A stretch of 64,000 nucleotides of DNA. It comes from Kitasatospora sp. MAP12-44. Lineage in GTDB: Bacteria; Actinomycetota; Actinomycetes; Streptomycetales; Streptomycetaceae. The notes under the pieces were generated by a model, which was not told the DNA's origin, made no database searches, and worked only from the letters and a program-made list of their open reading frames with translations. Below are positions 50,958 to 61,278 of the stretch, one piece after another (within the stretch, counting starts at the first letter, position 1; every line of letters starts with the position of its first letter). Position numbers and translations under genes: made by a program. Location: positions 4,526,001 through 4,590,000 of the forward strand of contig NZ_JARZAE010000004.1 of assembly GCF_029892095.1 (NCBI RefSeq). The letters run 5' to 3'.

Positions 50958-52502
50958 GTGGAGCTATCAGTCGCTCACGAGACCATCGCGCGATGGCAGT
51001 TCGGGGTCACCACCGTCTATCACTTCCTCTTCGTACCGCTCACCATCAGCCTCGCCGCGCTGGTGGCCGGGCTGGAGACGGCCTGGGTGCGGACGGGCAA
51101 GGAGAAGTACTTCCACGCCACCAAGTTCTGGGGCAAGCTCTTCCTGATCAACATCGCCATGGGCGTGGTGACCGGGATCGTGCAGGAGTTCCAGTTCGGG
51201 ATGAACTGGTCGGACTACTCGCGCTTCGTCGGCGACGTCTTCGGTGCGCCGCTGGCGATGGAGGCGCTGATCGCGTTCTTCTTCGAGTCCACCTTCATCG
51301 GGCTGTGGATCTTCGGCTGGGACAAGCTGCCCAAGAAGATCCACTGCGCCTGCATCTGGATGGTGGCGCTCGGGACGGTCCTCTCCGCGTACTTCATCCT
51401 GGCCGCCAACTCCTGGATGCAGCACCCGTCCGGCTACACCATCGACCCGGTCACCAAGAAGGCCCAGCTCACCGACATCACCAAGGTGCTCTTCCAGGAC
51501 ACCACGCTCGTCGTGGTCTTCCACACGCTGACCGCGGCCTTCCTGACCGGCGCGGCCTTCATGGTCGGCATCGCCTCGTACCACCTGTGGAAGGCCAAGC
51601 GCCGGCCCGAGGCGGCGGACGGCCGCAAGACCGCCGCGATGCGCACCTCGCTGCGCGTCGGCCTGGTCCTCGCGGTGGTCGCGGGCCTGGGCACCGCGAT
51701 CAGCGGTGACAGCCTCGCCAAGGTGATGTTCGAGCAGCAGCCGATGAAGATGGCCTCGGCCGAGGCGCTCTGGGACACCCAGGCCCCCGCGCCGTTCTCG
51801 ATCTTCGCGGTCGGCAACGTCAACCAGGGCCACAACTCGGTCGAGTTGGAGGTCCCGGGGATACTCTCCTTCCTCGCCAAGAGCGACTTCAGCTCGCCGG
51901 TCCCCGGCATCAACGACACCGCCGCCGCCGAGGCCGCCAAGTACGGCGGCAAGCCGGCCGACTACATCCCGAACATCTTCGTGACGTACTGGGGCTTCCG
52001 CCTCATGATCGGCTTCGGGATGACCTCCTTCATGGCCGGCCTGATCGGCCTCTGGACCACCCGCCAGCGCAGGTTCCTCGCCCCCGAGTACCGCACCGCC
52101 GAGGACGAGGTGCCCCGGCTGATGCTCACCCCGCGCCGGGAGCTGAGCCCGCTGCTGACCAGGTGGAGCTGGCGGATCGGCATCCTCACCATGGGCTTCC
52201 CGCTGATCGCCAACAGCTTCGGCTGGATCTTCACCGAGATGGGCCGTCAGCCCTGGGCCGTCTTCGGCCTGATGACCACGGCCGACGCCGTCTCCCCGAA
52301 CGTCAGCGTGACCACCCAGGTGATCGCCTTCTCCACCTTCACCGCGCTCTACGCGGTCCTCGCGGTGATCGAGGTCAAGCTGCTCGCCAAGTACGCCAAG
52401 GCGGGAATCGACCTCACCGAACGGCCGCCGGCCAAGGACCCGACCCTGCGCGGCCCCTCCTCGGACGAGGACGCCGACAAGCCGCTCGCCTTCGCCTACT
52501 GA
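50958..52502 (+). CDS. cydA: Cytochrome bd quinol oxidase subunit I
   Basis: A 514-residue integral membrane subunit of the high-affinity oxygen reductase. ARWQFGVTTVYHFLFVPLTI holds the haem b595 axial His. GWIFTEMGRQPW is the invariant GRQPW loop region. SGDSLAKVMFEQQPMKMASA and GFRLMIGFGMTSFMAG are further conserved parts. The Q-loop is of the short class typical of actinobacteria. It oxidises menaquinol and reduces O2 without pumping protons. GTG 50958 has GAAGAGG upstream; longer frames would add an unrelated N-terminus that overlaps the Rex site. First gene of cydA-cydB-cydDC-kinase. Confidence 0.95.
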   Translation: MELSVAHETIARWQFGVTTVYHFLFVPLTISLAALVAGLETAWVRTGKEKYFHATKFWGKLFLINIAMGVVTGIVQEFQFGMNWSDYSRFVGDVFGAPLAMEALIAFFFESTFIGLWIFGWDKLPKKIHCACIWMVALGTVLSAYFILAANSWMQHPSGYTIDPVTKKAQLTDITKVLFQDTTLVVVFHTLTAAFLTGAAFMVGIASYHLWKAKRRPEAADGRKTAAMRTSLRVGLVLAVVAGLGTAISGDSLAKVMFEQQPMKMASAEALWDTQAPAPFSIFAVGNVNQGHNSVELEVPGILSFLAKSDFSSPVPGINDTAAAEAAKYGGKPADYIPNIFVTYWGFRLMIGFGMTSFMAGLIGLWTTRQRRFLAPEYRTAEDEVPRLMLTPRRELSPLLTRWSWRIGILTMGFPLIANSFGWIFTEMGRQPWAVFGLMTTADAVSPNVSVTTQVIAFSTFTALYAVLAVIEVKLLAKYAKAGIDLTERPPAKDPTLRGPSSDEDADKPLAFAY

Positions 52503-52521
52503 GCCGGGGGGACCCACCGCC

Positions 52522-53565
<1,044 letters not shown>

Positions 53566-53566
53566 G

Positions 53567-56500
53567 ATGAAGCCCGTCGACCCCCGGTTGCTCAGCTACG
53601 CCCGGACCACCCGGGCCTTCCTGGCCGGCTCCGTGCTGCTCGGTGCGCTGGGCGCGGTGCTGGTGCTCTGCCAGGCCACCCTGATAGCCGAGATCACCGT
53701 CCGCTGCTTCCAGCACGGCCAGGGGATCGACCAACTCCGCACGCCGCTACTGCTGCTCGCCGCCACCGCGGTCGGCCGGGCCGCGGTGGCCTGGCTGACC
53801 GAGCTGACGGCCCATCGCTCGGTGGCCCGGGTCAAGTCGGTGCTGCGCCGGCGGCTGCTCGACCACGCCACCGCGCTCGGCCCGGGCTACCTCTCCAGCC
53901 GCCGCACCGGCGAACTCACCACCCTCGCCACCCGCGGCGTCGACGCCCTCGACGACTACTTCGCCCGCTACCTCCCGCAGCTGGCGCTCGCCGTGGCGGT
54001 GCCGGTGGTGCTGCTGGCCCGGATCCTCGGCGCGGACTGGATCTCGGCGGCGATCATCGCCGGCACCCTCCCGCTGATCCCGGGCTTCATGATCCTGATC
54101 GGCCTGGCCACCCAGTCCCGGATGGACAGCCAGTGGCAGGCCCTGTCCCGCCTCTCGCACCACTTCCTGGACGTGGTCGGCGGCCTGCCCACGCTGAAGA
54201 TCTTCAACCGCGCCAAGGCGCAGGCGGAGACCATCGCCAGGATCACCGACGAGTACCGCCGGGCCACCCTGCGCACGCTGCGGATCGCCTTCGTCTCCTC
54301 CTTCGCGCTGGAACTGCTCTCCACCATCTCGGTCGCGCTGGTCGCGGTCTCCATCGGCTTCCGCCTGGTGGACGGCACGCTGCCGCTGCAGACCGGTCTG
54401 CTGGTGCTGATCCTGGCGCCGGAGGTCTACTTCCCGCTGCGCCAGGTCGGCGCGCTCTACCACTCCAGCGTCGAGGGCCTGGCCGCCGCGGACCAGATCT
54501 TCACCGTGCTGGAGACCCCGCTGCCGCCCGCCGGGACGGTGCCGGCTCCGCCGCTGGCCGGCGCCGCGCTGAGCATCGAGAAGCTGACGGTCACCCACCA
54601 TGGTCGCAGCACACCCGCATTGTGCGACCTCACTCTCACCATCCACCCCGGCGAGACACTGGCGCTCACCGGCGCCAGCGGGGCGGGCAAGAGCACGCTG
54701 CTCGCGGCCCTGCTCGGCTTCGTCCGCCCCGACGCAGGGGAGGTGCGGATCACGGCGGCCGACGGCTCGTCGTACCGCCTGAACGACCTCGACCCGACCT
54801 CCTGGCACGCGCAGATCGCCTGGGTCCCGCAGCGCCCGCACCTCTTCGCCGGCACCATCGCCGACAACGTCCGCCTCGGCTACCCCGACGCAACTGACGC
54901 CGAGCTGCGCACAGCCCTGACCGCCGCGCAAGCCCTGGACTTCGTCGACCACCTCCCGCAGGGCCTGGACACCCCCCTCGGCGAGGGCGGCACGGGCCTG
55001 TCGGCAGGTCAGCGCCAGCGCCTGGCCCTGGCCCGGGCGCTGCTCGCCACCGATCGCCCGCTGGTGCTGCTGGACGAGCCGACCGCCAACCTGGACGGCG
55101 AGAGCGAAGCCGCGGTGGTGGCCGCGGTCCGCGCGCTGGCGGCCGACCCGCGGCGCACTGTGCTCCTTGTGGCTCACAGGCCTGCCCTGCTGGCGGTAGC
55201 GGACCGCCACATCGAGCTGAACCTCCGCACCTCCCTTACCCCCCTCACCCCCCTCACCCCCCTCACCCCCCTCACCCCCCTCACCCCCCACCCAAGCGAG
55301 AGGGTCGCGCTGCGGGAGGGGGTGGCGGACGGGGTGGTCGCGGAGGGGGGCGTGGTGCGTGATTTTCAGACTGCCGAACGGCGAGACACCACCCCCACAC
55401 CTCTGCGGCAGTCAGAAAATCATGCAGCCCCCCGCAGCGACCACCCCGGGAGCCACCCCCGCACCCACCCACCCGAGAGCCCCCAAGCCGCCACCACCCC
55501 CCGCTTGAGCCTCGCCGTCCTGCTCGGCAGCCTCGCGCTCGGCTGCGCGGTAGCGCTCCTCGCGCTGTCCGGCTGGCTGATCTCCCGCGCCTCGCAGCAG
55601 CCCCCCGTGCTCTACCTGATGATGGCCGTCACCTCGGTGCGCGCCCTCGGCGTCGGCCGCAGCGTCTTCCGCTACGCCGAGCGACTCGTCTCGCACGACG
55701 CGGTGCTGCGCACGCTCGGCGGCCTGCGCACCACCGTCTACCGCCGACTGGAGCGGCTGGCCCCGAGCGCGCTGCCGGCCTTCCGCCGCGGTGACCTGCT
55801 CTCCCGGCTGGTGGCCGACGTCGACTCGCTGCAGGACCGGTACCTACGCTGGCGCCTGCCGGCCGCCGTCGCGCTGACCGTCTCGCTGGCCTCCGCCGCC
55901 GCGCTCGCGCTCTTCCTGCCCGCCGCCGGCCTCCTGCTCGGCCTCGGTCTTCTCCTGGCCGGCGCCGCCGTGCCGACCCTGTCGACCCTCCTCGCGGGCC
56001 AGGCCGAGCGTCAACAGGCGCCCGCCAGAGGCGCGTTGGCCACCGCCGTGGTCGACACCTGCACCGGCACCGCCGAGCTCACGGTGGCCGGCGCGCTGCC
56101 CGCGCGGCTCGGCGCCGTCCGGGCCGCCGACGCGCGGCTGACGGCGCTGGCCTCCCGGTCGGCGGCCACCGCGGCGCTCGGCGCGGGGCTGACCGCGCTG
56201 CTCACCGGCCTCACCGTGGCGGCGTGCGCCGCCGTCGGCGTGCACGGCGTCAGCAGCGGTTCGCTCTCCGGCCTCTGCCTGGCGGTGGTGATCCTCACCC
56301 CGCTGGCTGCCTTCGAGGCGGTGGCCGGGATGCCGGTGGCCGTGCAGTTCCGCGAGCGCAGCCGGGCCGCCGCCCGGCGGCTCACCGAGGTGCTCGACAC
56401 CCCGGAGCCGGTGACCGAGCCGACCTCCCCGGCCGCGCCGCCGCAGGATCCGTTCCCGCTGTCCGTGCGCGGCCTGCGGGCCCGCTGGCCCGGCCGTTCG

Positions 56501-57253
56501 GCGTACGCGCTGGACGGCATCGACCTCGACCTCGCCGCCGGTCGCCGGATCGCGGTGGTCGGCCCCTCGGGCTCCGGCAAGACCACGCTCGCGCACGTCC
56601 TGCTGCGCCTGCTCGACCAGCAGAGCGGCAGCGTCCGGCTCGCCGCCGATCGTCCACAGGCTGTGGATACCAGGATGCTGGACGGCGACGACGTGCGCCG
56701 GGCGATCGGCCTGTGCGCCCAGGACGCGCACGTCTTCGACAGCTCGCTGCGGGAGAACCTGCGCCTGGCCCGGCCCGGCTGCTCGGACCTGGAACTGCGC
56801 GCGGCGCTGGCCGAGGCCCGGCTGCTCGACTGGGTGGACACCCTGCCCGAGGGCCTGGACACCATGGTCGGCGAGCACGGTGACCGGCTCTCCGGCGGCC
56901 AGCGCCAGCGCCTGGCGCTGGCCCGGGCGCTGCTCGCCGACTTCCCGCTGCTGATCCTGGACGAGCCGGCCGAGCACCTCGACCTGCCGACCGCGGACGC
57001 CCTCACCGCCGACCTGCTGGCCGCCACCGCCGGCCGCGGCACCCTGCTGATCACCCACCGGCTGGCCGGCCTGGCCACCGCCGGGGTGGACGAGATCGTG
57101 GTGCTGGACGGCGGCCGGATCGTCGAGCGTGGCGGCTGGGCGGAGCTGACAGCGCGCGAGGGCGGCCGGTTGCGCGAGCTGTGGGATCGCGAATGCCGAT
57201 CCGAGGGCGCGCAGGTGGCCCGTCGCGAGCCCGTCCAAATCGGAGCAAACTAG
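53567..57253 (+). CDS. cydDC: Fused CydD-CydC thiol/haem ABC exporter needed for cytochrome bd assembly
   Basis: A 1228-residue fusion of two half-transporters. CydD half (about residues 1-550): membrane domain, then Walker A GASGAGKST, signature LSAGQRQR and Walker B LVLLDEPTANLDGES. CydC half (about 640-1228): a second membrane domain (LSLAVLLGSLALGCAVALLA), Walker A GPSGSGKTT, signature LSGGQRQR and Walker B LLILDEPAEHLDLPT. The linker contains six LTP repeats and a Pro/His/Ser-rich stretch including an inverted-repeat element. In other bacteria CydDC exports thiols or handles haem for cytochrome bd maturation. It starts 1 nt after the cydB stop. Fusion is common in actinobacteria. Confidence 0.94.
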   Translation: MKPVDPRLLSYARTTRAFLAGSVLLGALGAVLVLCQATLIAEITVRCFQHGQGIDQLRTPLLLLAATAVGRAAVAWLTELTAHRSVARVKSVLRRRLLDHATALGPGYLSSRRTGELTTLATRGVDALDDYFARYLPQLALAVAVPVVLLARILGADWISAAIIAGTLPLIPGFMILIGLATQSRMDSQWQALSRLSHHFLDVVGGLPTLKIFNRAKAQAETIARITDEYRRATLRTLRIAFVSSFALELLSTISVALVAVSIGFRLVDGTLPLQTGLLVLILAPEVYFPLRQVGALYHSSVEGLAAADQIFTVLETPLPPAGTVPAPPLAGAALSIEKLTVTHHGRSTPALCDLTLTIHPGETLALTGASGAGKSTLLAALLGFVRPDAGEVRITAADGSSYRLNDLDPTSWHAQIAWVPQRPHLFAGTIADNVRLGYPDATDAELRTALTAAQALDFVDHLPQGLDTPLGEGGTGLSAGQRQRLALARALLATDRPLVLLDEPTANLDGESEAAVVAAVRALAADPRRTVLLVAHRPALLAVADRHIELNLRTSLTPLTPLTPLTPLTPLTPHPSERVALREGVADGVVAEGGVVRDFQTAERRDTTPTPLRQSENHAAPRSDHPGSHPRTHPPESPQAATTPRLSLAVLLGSLALGCAVALLALSGWLISRASQQPPVLYLMMAVTSVRALGVGRSVFRYAERLVSHDAVLRTLGGLRTTVYRRLERLAPSALPAFRRGDLLSRLVADVDSLQDRYLRWRLPAAVALTVSLASAAALALFLPAAGLLLGLGLLLAGAAVPTLSTLLAGQAERQQAPARGALATAVVDTCTGTAELTVAGALPARLGAVRAADARLTALASRSAATAALGAGLTALLTGLTVAACAAVGVHGVSSGSLSGLCLAVVILTPLAAFEAVAGMPVAVQFRERSRAAARRLTEVLDTPEPVTEPTSPAAPPQDPFPLSVRGLRARWPGRSAYALDGIDLDLAAGRRIAVVGPSGSGKTTLAHVLLRLLDQQSGSVRLAADRPQAVDTRMLDGDDVRRAIGLCAQDAHVFDSSLRENLRLARPGCSDLELRAALAEARLLDWVDTLPEGLDTMVGEHGDRLSGGQRQRLALARALLADFPLLILDEPAEHLDLPTADALTADLLAATAGRGTLLITHRLAGLATAGVDEIVVLDGGRIVERGGWAELTAREGGRLRELWDRECRSEGAQVARREPVQIGAN
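55235..55288. repeat. 9-bp microsatellite (CTCACCCCC, six units) in the CydDC linker
   Basis: Six in-frame units (the first CTTACCCCC) encode Leu-Thr-Pro repeats between the CydD and CydC halves. The unit length keeps the frame, so changes in copy number would only alter linker length. Confidence 0.92.
55356..55426. repeat. 21-bp inverted repeat element inside the CydDC linker
   Basis: Arms TGCGTGATTTTCAGACTGCCG (55356-55376, written as TGCGTGATTTTC plus AGACTGCCG) and its complement at 55406-55426 match at 19 of 21 positions around a 29-nt loop. The A/T-rich core GATTTTC is unlike the surrounding gene. It looks like a small palindromic element inserted in frame. Confidence 0.75.
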
Positions 57254-57262
57254 GCTCAAACC

Positions 57263-59041
57263 ATGGCGACCACATCGGATGAGGAACCCGCACCGCACCG
57301 GGTCCCCGAGATCTCCTCGCTCGGCCTGGACACCCTGGTCACCGAGGTGGCGGAGCGGCTGCAGTCCGCCGCGGCCGTCACCGACCGGATGCAGCGGCTG
57401 CTCGAGGCCGTCGTCTCGGTCGGCGCGGGCCTGGACCTGCACGCCACCCTGGAGCGGATCGCCTCCGGCGCCGCCGAGCTGGTGGACGCGCGCTACGCCG
57501 CGCTCGGGGTGATCTCGTCGAACGGCAGCGGGCTGTCCGACTTCATCCACGTCGGCATCGACGAGGCGACCGCCGCGGCGATCGGCGACCTCCCCTCGGG
57601 CCGCGGCATCCTGGGCGCGCTGATCGACCGCCCCGAGCCACTGCATCTGGACGACCTGGCGAGTGACCCGCGCTCGACCGGCTTCCCGCCGCACCACCCG
57701 TCGATGAAGTCCTTCCTCGGCGAGCCGATCCGGGTGCGCGACGAGGTCTTCGGCAACCTCTACCTGACGGAGAAGCAGGGCGGCGGCGGCTTCACGCCCG
57801 AGGACGCCCAGGTGGTGCACGCGCTGGCGGCCGCCGCCGGTGTGGCGATCGAGAACTCCCGGCTCTACGAGGCGGGCCTGCGCCGCGAGCGCTGGATCGC
57901 CGGCGCCGCCGCCGTCACCACCGCGCTGCTCTCCAGCGACGAGGCGCACACCGCGCTCGCGGTGGCGGCCGAGCAGGTGCGCGAACTGGCGGACGCCGCA
58001 CTGGGGTTCATCGTGCTGCCGACCGCCGACGGCGGCCTGCGGATCGCGCACGCCTCGGGCGAGGCCGCCGAGTTCGTGGCCGGCGAGCTGGTGCCGGTGA
58101 CCGACTATGTGAGCCGACTGCTGGCGGGCGAGAGCATCTTCGTCGAGGACCTCTCCTGCGAACCGCTGCTGGACCTGCGGATCGCCCGCGACTTCGGCCC
58201 CGCGATGGCGCTGCCGATGATCGCGGCCGGCCGGGTGCTCGGCGGGCTCTGCATCTGGCGGCCGCTGGGCGGGCGGCCGTTCAGCGACGCCGAGAAGCAG
58301 CTCGCGCAGACCTTCGCCTCGCAGGCCGCGCTCGCCCTGCGGCTCGCCGAGGGCCAGCGCGACCAGCAGCGGTTGGCGGTCTTCCAGGACCGCGACCGGA
58401 TCGCCCGCGACCTGCACGATCTGGTGATCCAGCGGCTCTTCGCCACCGGGATGATGTTGGAGAGCGCCGCCCGGCGGGCCGTGGCGCCCGGGGTGAAGGA
58501 GCGCCTTGACACCGCGGTCGACGAGCTGGACGCCACCATCCAGGAGGTCCGCACCACCATCTACGCCCTCCAGCACGACGACCACGGCGACGAGCCGGAC
58601 ACCGTGCGCACCCGGGTGCTGCGCGAGGGCAGCCAGGCCGCCGCAGCGCTCGGCTTCAAGCCCTCGGTCACCTTCACCGGCCCGGTGGAGAATCTGATCA
58701 ACGATCAGATCGCCCGTCAACTCCTGGCCGCGCTACGGGAGATGCTGTCCAATGTGGCGCGCCACGCGCGGGCCTCGCGGGTCGGTGTGGAGGTCGATGC
58801 CACCGTCCGACTGGACGACCACGGGCGCCCGGTCCCCGGTGACCCCGAGGCGCCCGTCCGGGCCGGTCGGCCAGGGGTGCTGCTCAGCGTCACCGACGAC
58901 GGTGTGGGCATCCCCGAGGGCGGGCGCCGCAGCGGACTGGCCAACCTGCGCCGCCGCGCGGAGAACCTCGGCGGCGACGCCTGGCACGAGCCGGGCCCCG
59001 ACCGCCGCGGCACCCGGGTGCGCTGGTCGGCCCGGCTCTGA
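57263..59041 (+). CDS. GAF-domain sensor histidine kinase of the DevS/DosS type
   Basis: A 592-residue soluble kinase. GAF-A (about residues 60-200) contains GFPPHHPSMKSFLGEPIRVR, whose His matches, as far as I recall, the haem-ligating region of mycobacterial DosS/DosT. GAF-B (about 225-370) follows. The NarL-type dimerisation and phospho-acceptor segment is DRIARDLHDLVIQRLFATGM. The ATPase domain has LREMLSNVARHARASRV (N box) and VTDDGVGIPEGGRRSGLANL. It probably senses O2, NO or redox state. It follows cydDC by 9 bp, so it is expressed with the oxidase; the response regulator is not adjacent. Confidence 0.9.
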   Translation: MATTSDEEPAPHRVPEISSLGLDTLVTEVAERLQSAAAVTDRMQRLLEAVVSVGAGLDLHATLERIASGAAELVDARYAALGVISSNGSGLSDFIHVGIDEATAAAIGDLPSGRGILGALIDRPEPLHLDDLASDPRSTGFPPHHPSMKSFLGEPIRVRDEVFGNLYLTEKQGGGGFTPEDAQVVHALAAAAGVAIENSRLYEAGLRRERWIAGAAAVTTALLSSDEAHTALAVAAEQVRELADAALGFIVLPTADGGLRIAHASGEAAEFVAGELVPVTDYVSRLLAGESIFVEDLSCEPLLDLRIARDFGPAMALPMIAAGRVLGGLCIWRPLGGRPFSDAEKQLAQTFASQAALALRLAEGQRDQQRLAVFQDRDRIARDLHDLVIQRLFATGMMLESAARRAVAPGVKERLDTAVDELDATIQEVRTTIYALQHDDHGDEPDTVRTRVLREGSQAAAALGFKPSVTFTGPVENLINDQIARQLLAALREMLSNVARHARASRVGVEVDATVRLDDHGRPVPGDPEAPVRAGRPGVLLSVTDDGVGIPEGGRRSGLANLRRRAENLGGDAWHEPGPDRRGTRVRWSARL

Positions 59042-59057
59042 GCCTCGGCCCGGCGGC

Positions 59058-60146
59058 TCAGTGGTTCAGCACAGTCGCCAGGATGCCGCCGCCGAGCAGG
59101 ACCGCCAGCAGCAGCGCGGCCCACGGATTGCCGAGGTTGACGCTCCACCCCACGCCGAAGCGCTTGGGCACGAAGAACGCCGGATCCTCGCGGTTGACGT
59201 AGAACAGCCCGGCCCGCCAGTAGCGATCGTCGTCCTGGTGGACGGCGCCGGTGTCCGGGCCGGCGGGGGCCGCGATCCGGCTGCCGCTCTGCCCGGTCAC
59301 CACCGCGACGGCGATCACCCCGAGGGTGCCGAGCAGCACCGGCAGCAGCAGCGGGAGCGCGGCCATCGTGTGGTCACCGTGCCAGATCCCCCAGGCGGCC
59401 ACCAGCAGGGTCAGATCGGCGCAGGCGGTCAGCAGCAGGACCGAGGCCGCCATCCGCACGACGAAGCGGCGGTGCTGGAAGGCGCTCGCGGCGGGACGGG
59501 CCGGGTCGAGGTCGGCCCGGGAGCGGAACGAGAACCAGGCCGTCAGGCCCAGCAGCGCGGTCAGCCCCAGCTGCACGTAGACCGGCACGAACGCGGCGGC
59601 GACCGACTTGTCGGTGAAGTGGTCGGCCACGCCCGAGCCGTTGTAGTGGGTGGGCAGCCGCTGCGGCATCGCGGGGTAGCGCAGCACGCCCAGCACCGCG
59701 GTGGCGGCGGTGAGGAGCAGCGCCGGCAGGCCCCAGAGCCAGGGGAAGGGCTCGGGGTCGGTGCGCAGCGTGGTGTCGACGGTCACCGCCTGGCGCAGCC
59801 CGCGGTACCAGCCCTCGTGCTGCTTGACCGCCAGGATCGCGTGTCGGGCGCGCAGGTAGCAGGGCAGGCAGAGCGCGATGCTCAGCACGGCCGGCAGGGC
59901 GCGCAGCGGGGAGGCGGGGGCCGCGAAGGCCAGCGCGGCGCCCAGCAGCACCAGCACGCCACCGGCGCCGGCCAGCCACCGCCGGTAGACCGAGCGCTGC
60001 TCGGCGATCACCGGCTCGTCGGCGTGCTCGGCCGGGACGCGCACCCCGAAGGGCAGCGTGGGCCCGCTCAGTGCCGGTGTCAGCCAGGCCGCCGCCAGCA
60101 CCAGCAGCGGGAGGCCTGCGTCAGTCCACAGGGCTTCGCTTGTCAT
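59058..60146 (-). CDS. DUF1648-containing integral membrane protein
   Basis: A 362-residue protein with about eight transmembrane segments (LWGLPALLLTAATAVLGVLR, VYVQLGLTALLGLTAWFSF, VLLLTACADLTLLVAAWGIW, LLLPVLLGTLGVIAVAVVTG). The DUF1648 signature is RYPAMPQRLPTHYNGSGVAD. DUF1648 proteins are often paired with GntR/YtrA-like regulators, as here: the regulator stop overlaps this ATG (ATGA). The role is unknown, possibly membrane stress or anti-sigma-like sensing. It converges on the DevS-like kinase with 16 bp between. Confidence 0.85.
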   Translation of the reverse strand: MTSEALWTDAGLPLLVLAAAWLTPALSGPTLPFGVRVPAEHADEPVIAEQRSVYRRWLAGAGGVLVLLGAALAFAAPASPLRALPAVLSIALCLPCYLRARHAILAVKQHEGWYRGLRQAVTVDTTLRTDPEPFPWLWGLPALLLTAATAVLGVLRYPAMPQRLPTHYNGSGVADHFTDKSVAAAFVPVYVQLGLTALLGLTAWFSFRSRADLDPARPAASAFQHRRFVVRMAASVLLLTACADLTLLVAAWGIWHGDHTMAALPLLLPVLLGTLGVIAVAVVTGQSGSRIAAPAGPDTGAVHQDDDRYWRAGLFYVNREDPAFFVPKRFGVGWSVNLGNPWAALLLAVLLGGGILATVLNH

Positions 60147-60574
60147 ACCGGTTCTCCCCCTTGATCCGTCTGATCCGTCCGAGCAGTCGCGTCCACCGCG
60201 AACGACGTGAGCGTGTCGGCGCAGGCGCGGCGCACCGCGTCGTCGTCGACGCCGTGGGCCACCGCCTCGGCCAGCAGAGTGCGCAGCCGGGTTGTCCATT
60301 CCTCGGCGAACCCGGGCAGCGCCGGGCCGGAGCGGGCGTCGCGCTGGACGACCGCTCCGCTGCGGCGGTTGAGGACGAGCAGCCCCTCCTGCCGCAACAG
60401 GTCGTAGGCCTTGTTGGCGGTGTGGAAGTTGATGCCGAGATCGGCCGCGAGCTGGCGGGTCGAGGGCAGCGGGCTGCCCTCGGCGAGTTCGCCGGCCGCG
60501 ATCGCCTCGACCACCCGGTCCCGGATCTGCTGGTAGATCGGGACCTGGCCGCTCGGGTCAATGCTCAGGATCAC
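60143..60574 (-). CDS. GntR-family (YtrA-type) regulator
   Basis: A 143-residue protein: IDPSGQVPIYQQIRDRVVEA, then the winged helix LPSTRQLAADLGINFHTANK and AYDLLRQEGLLVLNRRSGAV, and a short helical C-terminal domain. The small size places it in the YtrA subfamily, which controls transport or membrane genes. GTG 60574 has AAGGAG 5 nt upstream. It is the first gene of a two-gene unit with the DUF1648 protein and likely represses its own promoter at the inverted repeat just upstream. Confidence 0.9.
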   Translation of the reverse strand: MILSIDPSGQVPIYQQIRDRVVEAIAAGELAEGSPLPSTRQLAADLGINFHTANKAYDLLRQEGLLVLNRRSGAVVQRDARSGPALPGFAEEWTTRLRTLLAEAVAHGVDDDAVRRACADTLTSFAVDATARTDQTDQGGEPV

Positions 60575-60591
60575 GTCGGCTCCTTGTTGAT

Positions 60592-60614
60592 CTGCTCTAT
60601 TACTTATAGAACAG
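60592..60614. promoter_or_regulatory. Operator/promoter of the GntR-DUF1648 unit
   Basis: CTGCTCTAT-TACTT-ATAGAACAG is an inverted repeat matching at 8 of 9 arm positions, in a rare A/T-rich patch, 18 nt before the GntR start. It resembles YtrA-type operators and overlaps a TATAAG -10-like box on the minus strand. Confidence 0.65.
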
Positions 60615-60660
60615 ACGGCGCCTGCAGGCAAGGCGCCGACTCCCTTGTCACGCAGAGGAG

Positions 60661-60676
60661 TTGCGCGATCGCGCAA
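60661..60676. promoter_or_regulatory. Perfect 16-bp palindrome TTGCGCGATCGCGCAA
   Basis: A complete palindrome lies between the GntR promoter and the DUF1508-like pair, about 180 nt before the latter. No regulator is known to me for it. It includes the CGATCG core, which can occur by chance in high-G+C DNA. Confidence 0.4.
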
Positions 60677-60855
60677 GATTAACGAGGGAGAACATCGGGG
60701 CCAATAGAACCGTTGAACGCTCATCAGCTCTATCTGTGCTCAGCTCTGCACACATACGGTTGCGCGCGGCGGGTGGCGGTCACACGATCTCTACGCAACA
60801 CCCACGGCCCAGGCCGCCCCACGGCGTGGGCGTGGAACCTGACAGGGGGGCGACC

Positions 60856-61278
60856 GTGGGCCAGGTGGGCGGGAACCGGGCGAGGGCGGCGGGCGTTCGC
60901 GGCGGATTCCAGGCCGAGCGGACGGCCAACGGGCGCTACCAGTGGCAGCTCAAGGCGCCGAACGGACGGGTCGTGGCGATCTCCCCTGCGGTCTACGAGT
61001 CGGCCGCCGAGGCGGCCCTGGTGTTCGACGGATTACGCCATGGCGCAGCGGAGTTGACCGCGCGGATCACCCATGTGCGGGACGGGATCGGCTGGATCTG
61101 GGTGGTCCCGGGGCCGCGCGGCCTGCCGGGGGCCCGCTCCAGCCGGGCCTACGAGCGCTACGCGACCTGCCAGAACGCCTTCCGCCGCTTCGTCGCACTG
61201 CTGGAGCGCCAGGAGCCGCTCGTCGAGCCGCTCGTCGAACCGGGCGTCGACGGGCTGAGACCCTCCGCCGATGCCTGA
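60856..61278 (+). CDS. DUF1508 (YegP)-like protein, first of a tandem pair
   Basis: A 140-residue protein with two YegP-like repeats: FQAERTANGRYQWQLKAPNG then RVVAISPAVYESAAEAALVF, and later IGWIWVVPGPRGLPGARSSR then AYERYATCQNAFRRFVALLE. The pattern Y-x-W-x-L-x-A-x-NGR-x(3)-S-x(2)-Y matches the DUF1508 fold. The function is unknown. GTG 60856 is preferred because AGGGGGGCGACC precedes it; codons further upstream lack gene-like bias. It overlaps the next gene by 8 bp. Confidence 0.7.
   Translation: MGQVGGNRARAAGVRGGFQAERTANGRYQWQLKAPNGRVVAISPAVYESAAEAALVFDGLRHGAAELTARITHVRDGIGWIWVVPGPRGLPGARSSRAYERYATCQNAFRRFVALLERQEPLVEPLVEPGVDGLRPSADA

Noticed and set aside
55235-55288. CTCACCCCC repeats considered as a CRISPR-like array
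   Set aside because: There are no spacers; the 9-bp units are contiguous and encode LTP in frame.
55844-58720. Minus-strand open frame of over 900 codons opposite cydDC and the kinase
   Set aside because: No domain is recognisable; it mirrors confirmed genes.
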